Positions 6,656 through 6,734 of a stretch of DNA of 6,734 nt are shown here, in pieces; position 1 is the stretch's first letter; the number at the start of each line of letters is the position of its first letter. The notes under the pieces were generated by a model. The model did not search any database, was not told the origin of the DNA, and saw only the letters and a program-made list of their open reading frames with translations. The stretch comes from Spirochaetaceae bacterium (GTDB taxonomy: Bacteria; Spirochaetota; Spirochaetia; DSM-27196; SLST01): contig SKVA01000374.1 of the NCBI GenBank assembly GCA_007129695.1, forward strand, positions 1 through 6,734, given 5' to 3'. The position numbers and the translations under genes were made by a program.

Positions 6656-6734
6656 ATCCACAATCTCGCCTACCAGGGCCTGTTCCACGCTGAGACCCGG
6701 CATGCCCTGGGACTCCCCGAGGACCTCTGGCACA
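6641..6734 (+). CDS. glgA: Internal fragment of glycogen (starch) synthase
   Basis: About 31 codons, in frame with the upstream PBP2 sequence, encode VFTIHNLAYQGLF, then AETRHALGLPEDLW, and run off the window. VFTIHNLAYQG is a hallmark of the N-terminal (GT5) domain of bacterial GlgA, which extends alpha-1,4-glucan chains from ADP-glucose. It normally lies about 150-180 residues into the protein, so the GlgA N-terminus is absent here. There is no start codon or ribosome binding site suggesting independent expression, and glycogen synthesis has no known link to the mre operon. The composition does not differ obviously from the neighbouring genes, so the fragment could come from the same genome or a similar one. 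Gene identity is firm; whether it truly belongs at this position is doubtful. Confidence 0.85.

Noticed and set aside
6151..6693. 180-codon alternate-frame + ORF inside the PBP2 gene
   Set aside because: It is an Arg/Gly/Asp-rich shadow of the PBP2 frame with no domain, and it overlaps the SCN-containing region of PBP2.
1..6734. CRISPR arrays, transposons, tRNAs, attachment sites, defence or prophage genes
   Set aside because: No regularly spaced repeats, transposase, integrase or tRNA-like cloverleaf was seen; apart from the chimeric end the content is core housekeeping.

Overview
The window is a GC-rich bacterial chromosome segment, read almost entirely on the + strand. It carries the rod-shape (elongasome) cluster preceded by a zinc-ribbon protein gene and the RNase P RNA gene. 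The zinc-ribbon protein (long coiled coil, conserved KTQREYEALDKEIRDA and PGLDEELLFKFERI blocks, CxxC/CxxC ribbon, acidic tail) and the DLGTCNT form of MreB resemble Spirochaetota (Spirochaeta-like) proteins as I remember them. That placement is an inference from recalled family resemblance, not a search.

Layout: bases 1-86 hold the start of a divergent minus-strand membrane protein. Bases 146-1259 hold the zinc-ribbon/coiled-coil gene, whose 5' end looks disturbed: a good ribosome binding site and GTG at 158 lie in a different frame from the main ORF, and an 18-bp imperfect tandem repeat sits between them. Bases about 1264-1650 are rnpB, a type A RNase P RNA whose conserved core is complete and whose ends form an 18-position P1 helix; its P3 and P12 arms appear very small. 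Bases 1700-2668 encode a membrane-anchored TPR protein. Then come mreB (2673-3707), mreC (3710-4552), mreD (4549-5055) and the start of the PBP2 gene mrdA (5066 onward), with gaps of 4, 2, -4 and 10 bp, as in a single operon.

Function: MreB filaments, the MreC/MreD membrane partners and the PBP2 transpeptidase form the machine that inserts peptidoglycan along the cell cylinder. RodA, the usual glycosyltransferase partner, would be expected beyond the window. The TPR protein sits directly upstream of mreB and may be co-expressed with this machine. The zinc-ribbon protein and RNase P RNA are not known parts of it.

Main anomaly: the PBP2 reading frame keeps its SxxK and SxN motifs but, at about 6634-6655, passes in frame into an unmistakable fragment of glycogen/starch synthase (GlgA; VFTIHNLAYQG) that runs to the window end. 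The KTG motif is absent. This looks like a chimeric join, most likely an assembly artefact at short shared sequence near a contig end, less likely a real fusion. I found no mobile element, CRISPR array, tRNA or defence system, and no convincing undescribed system.
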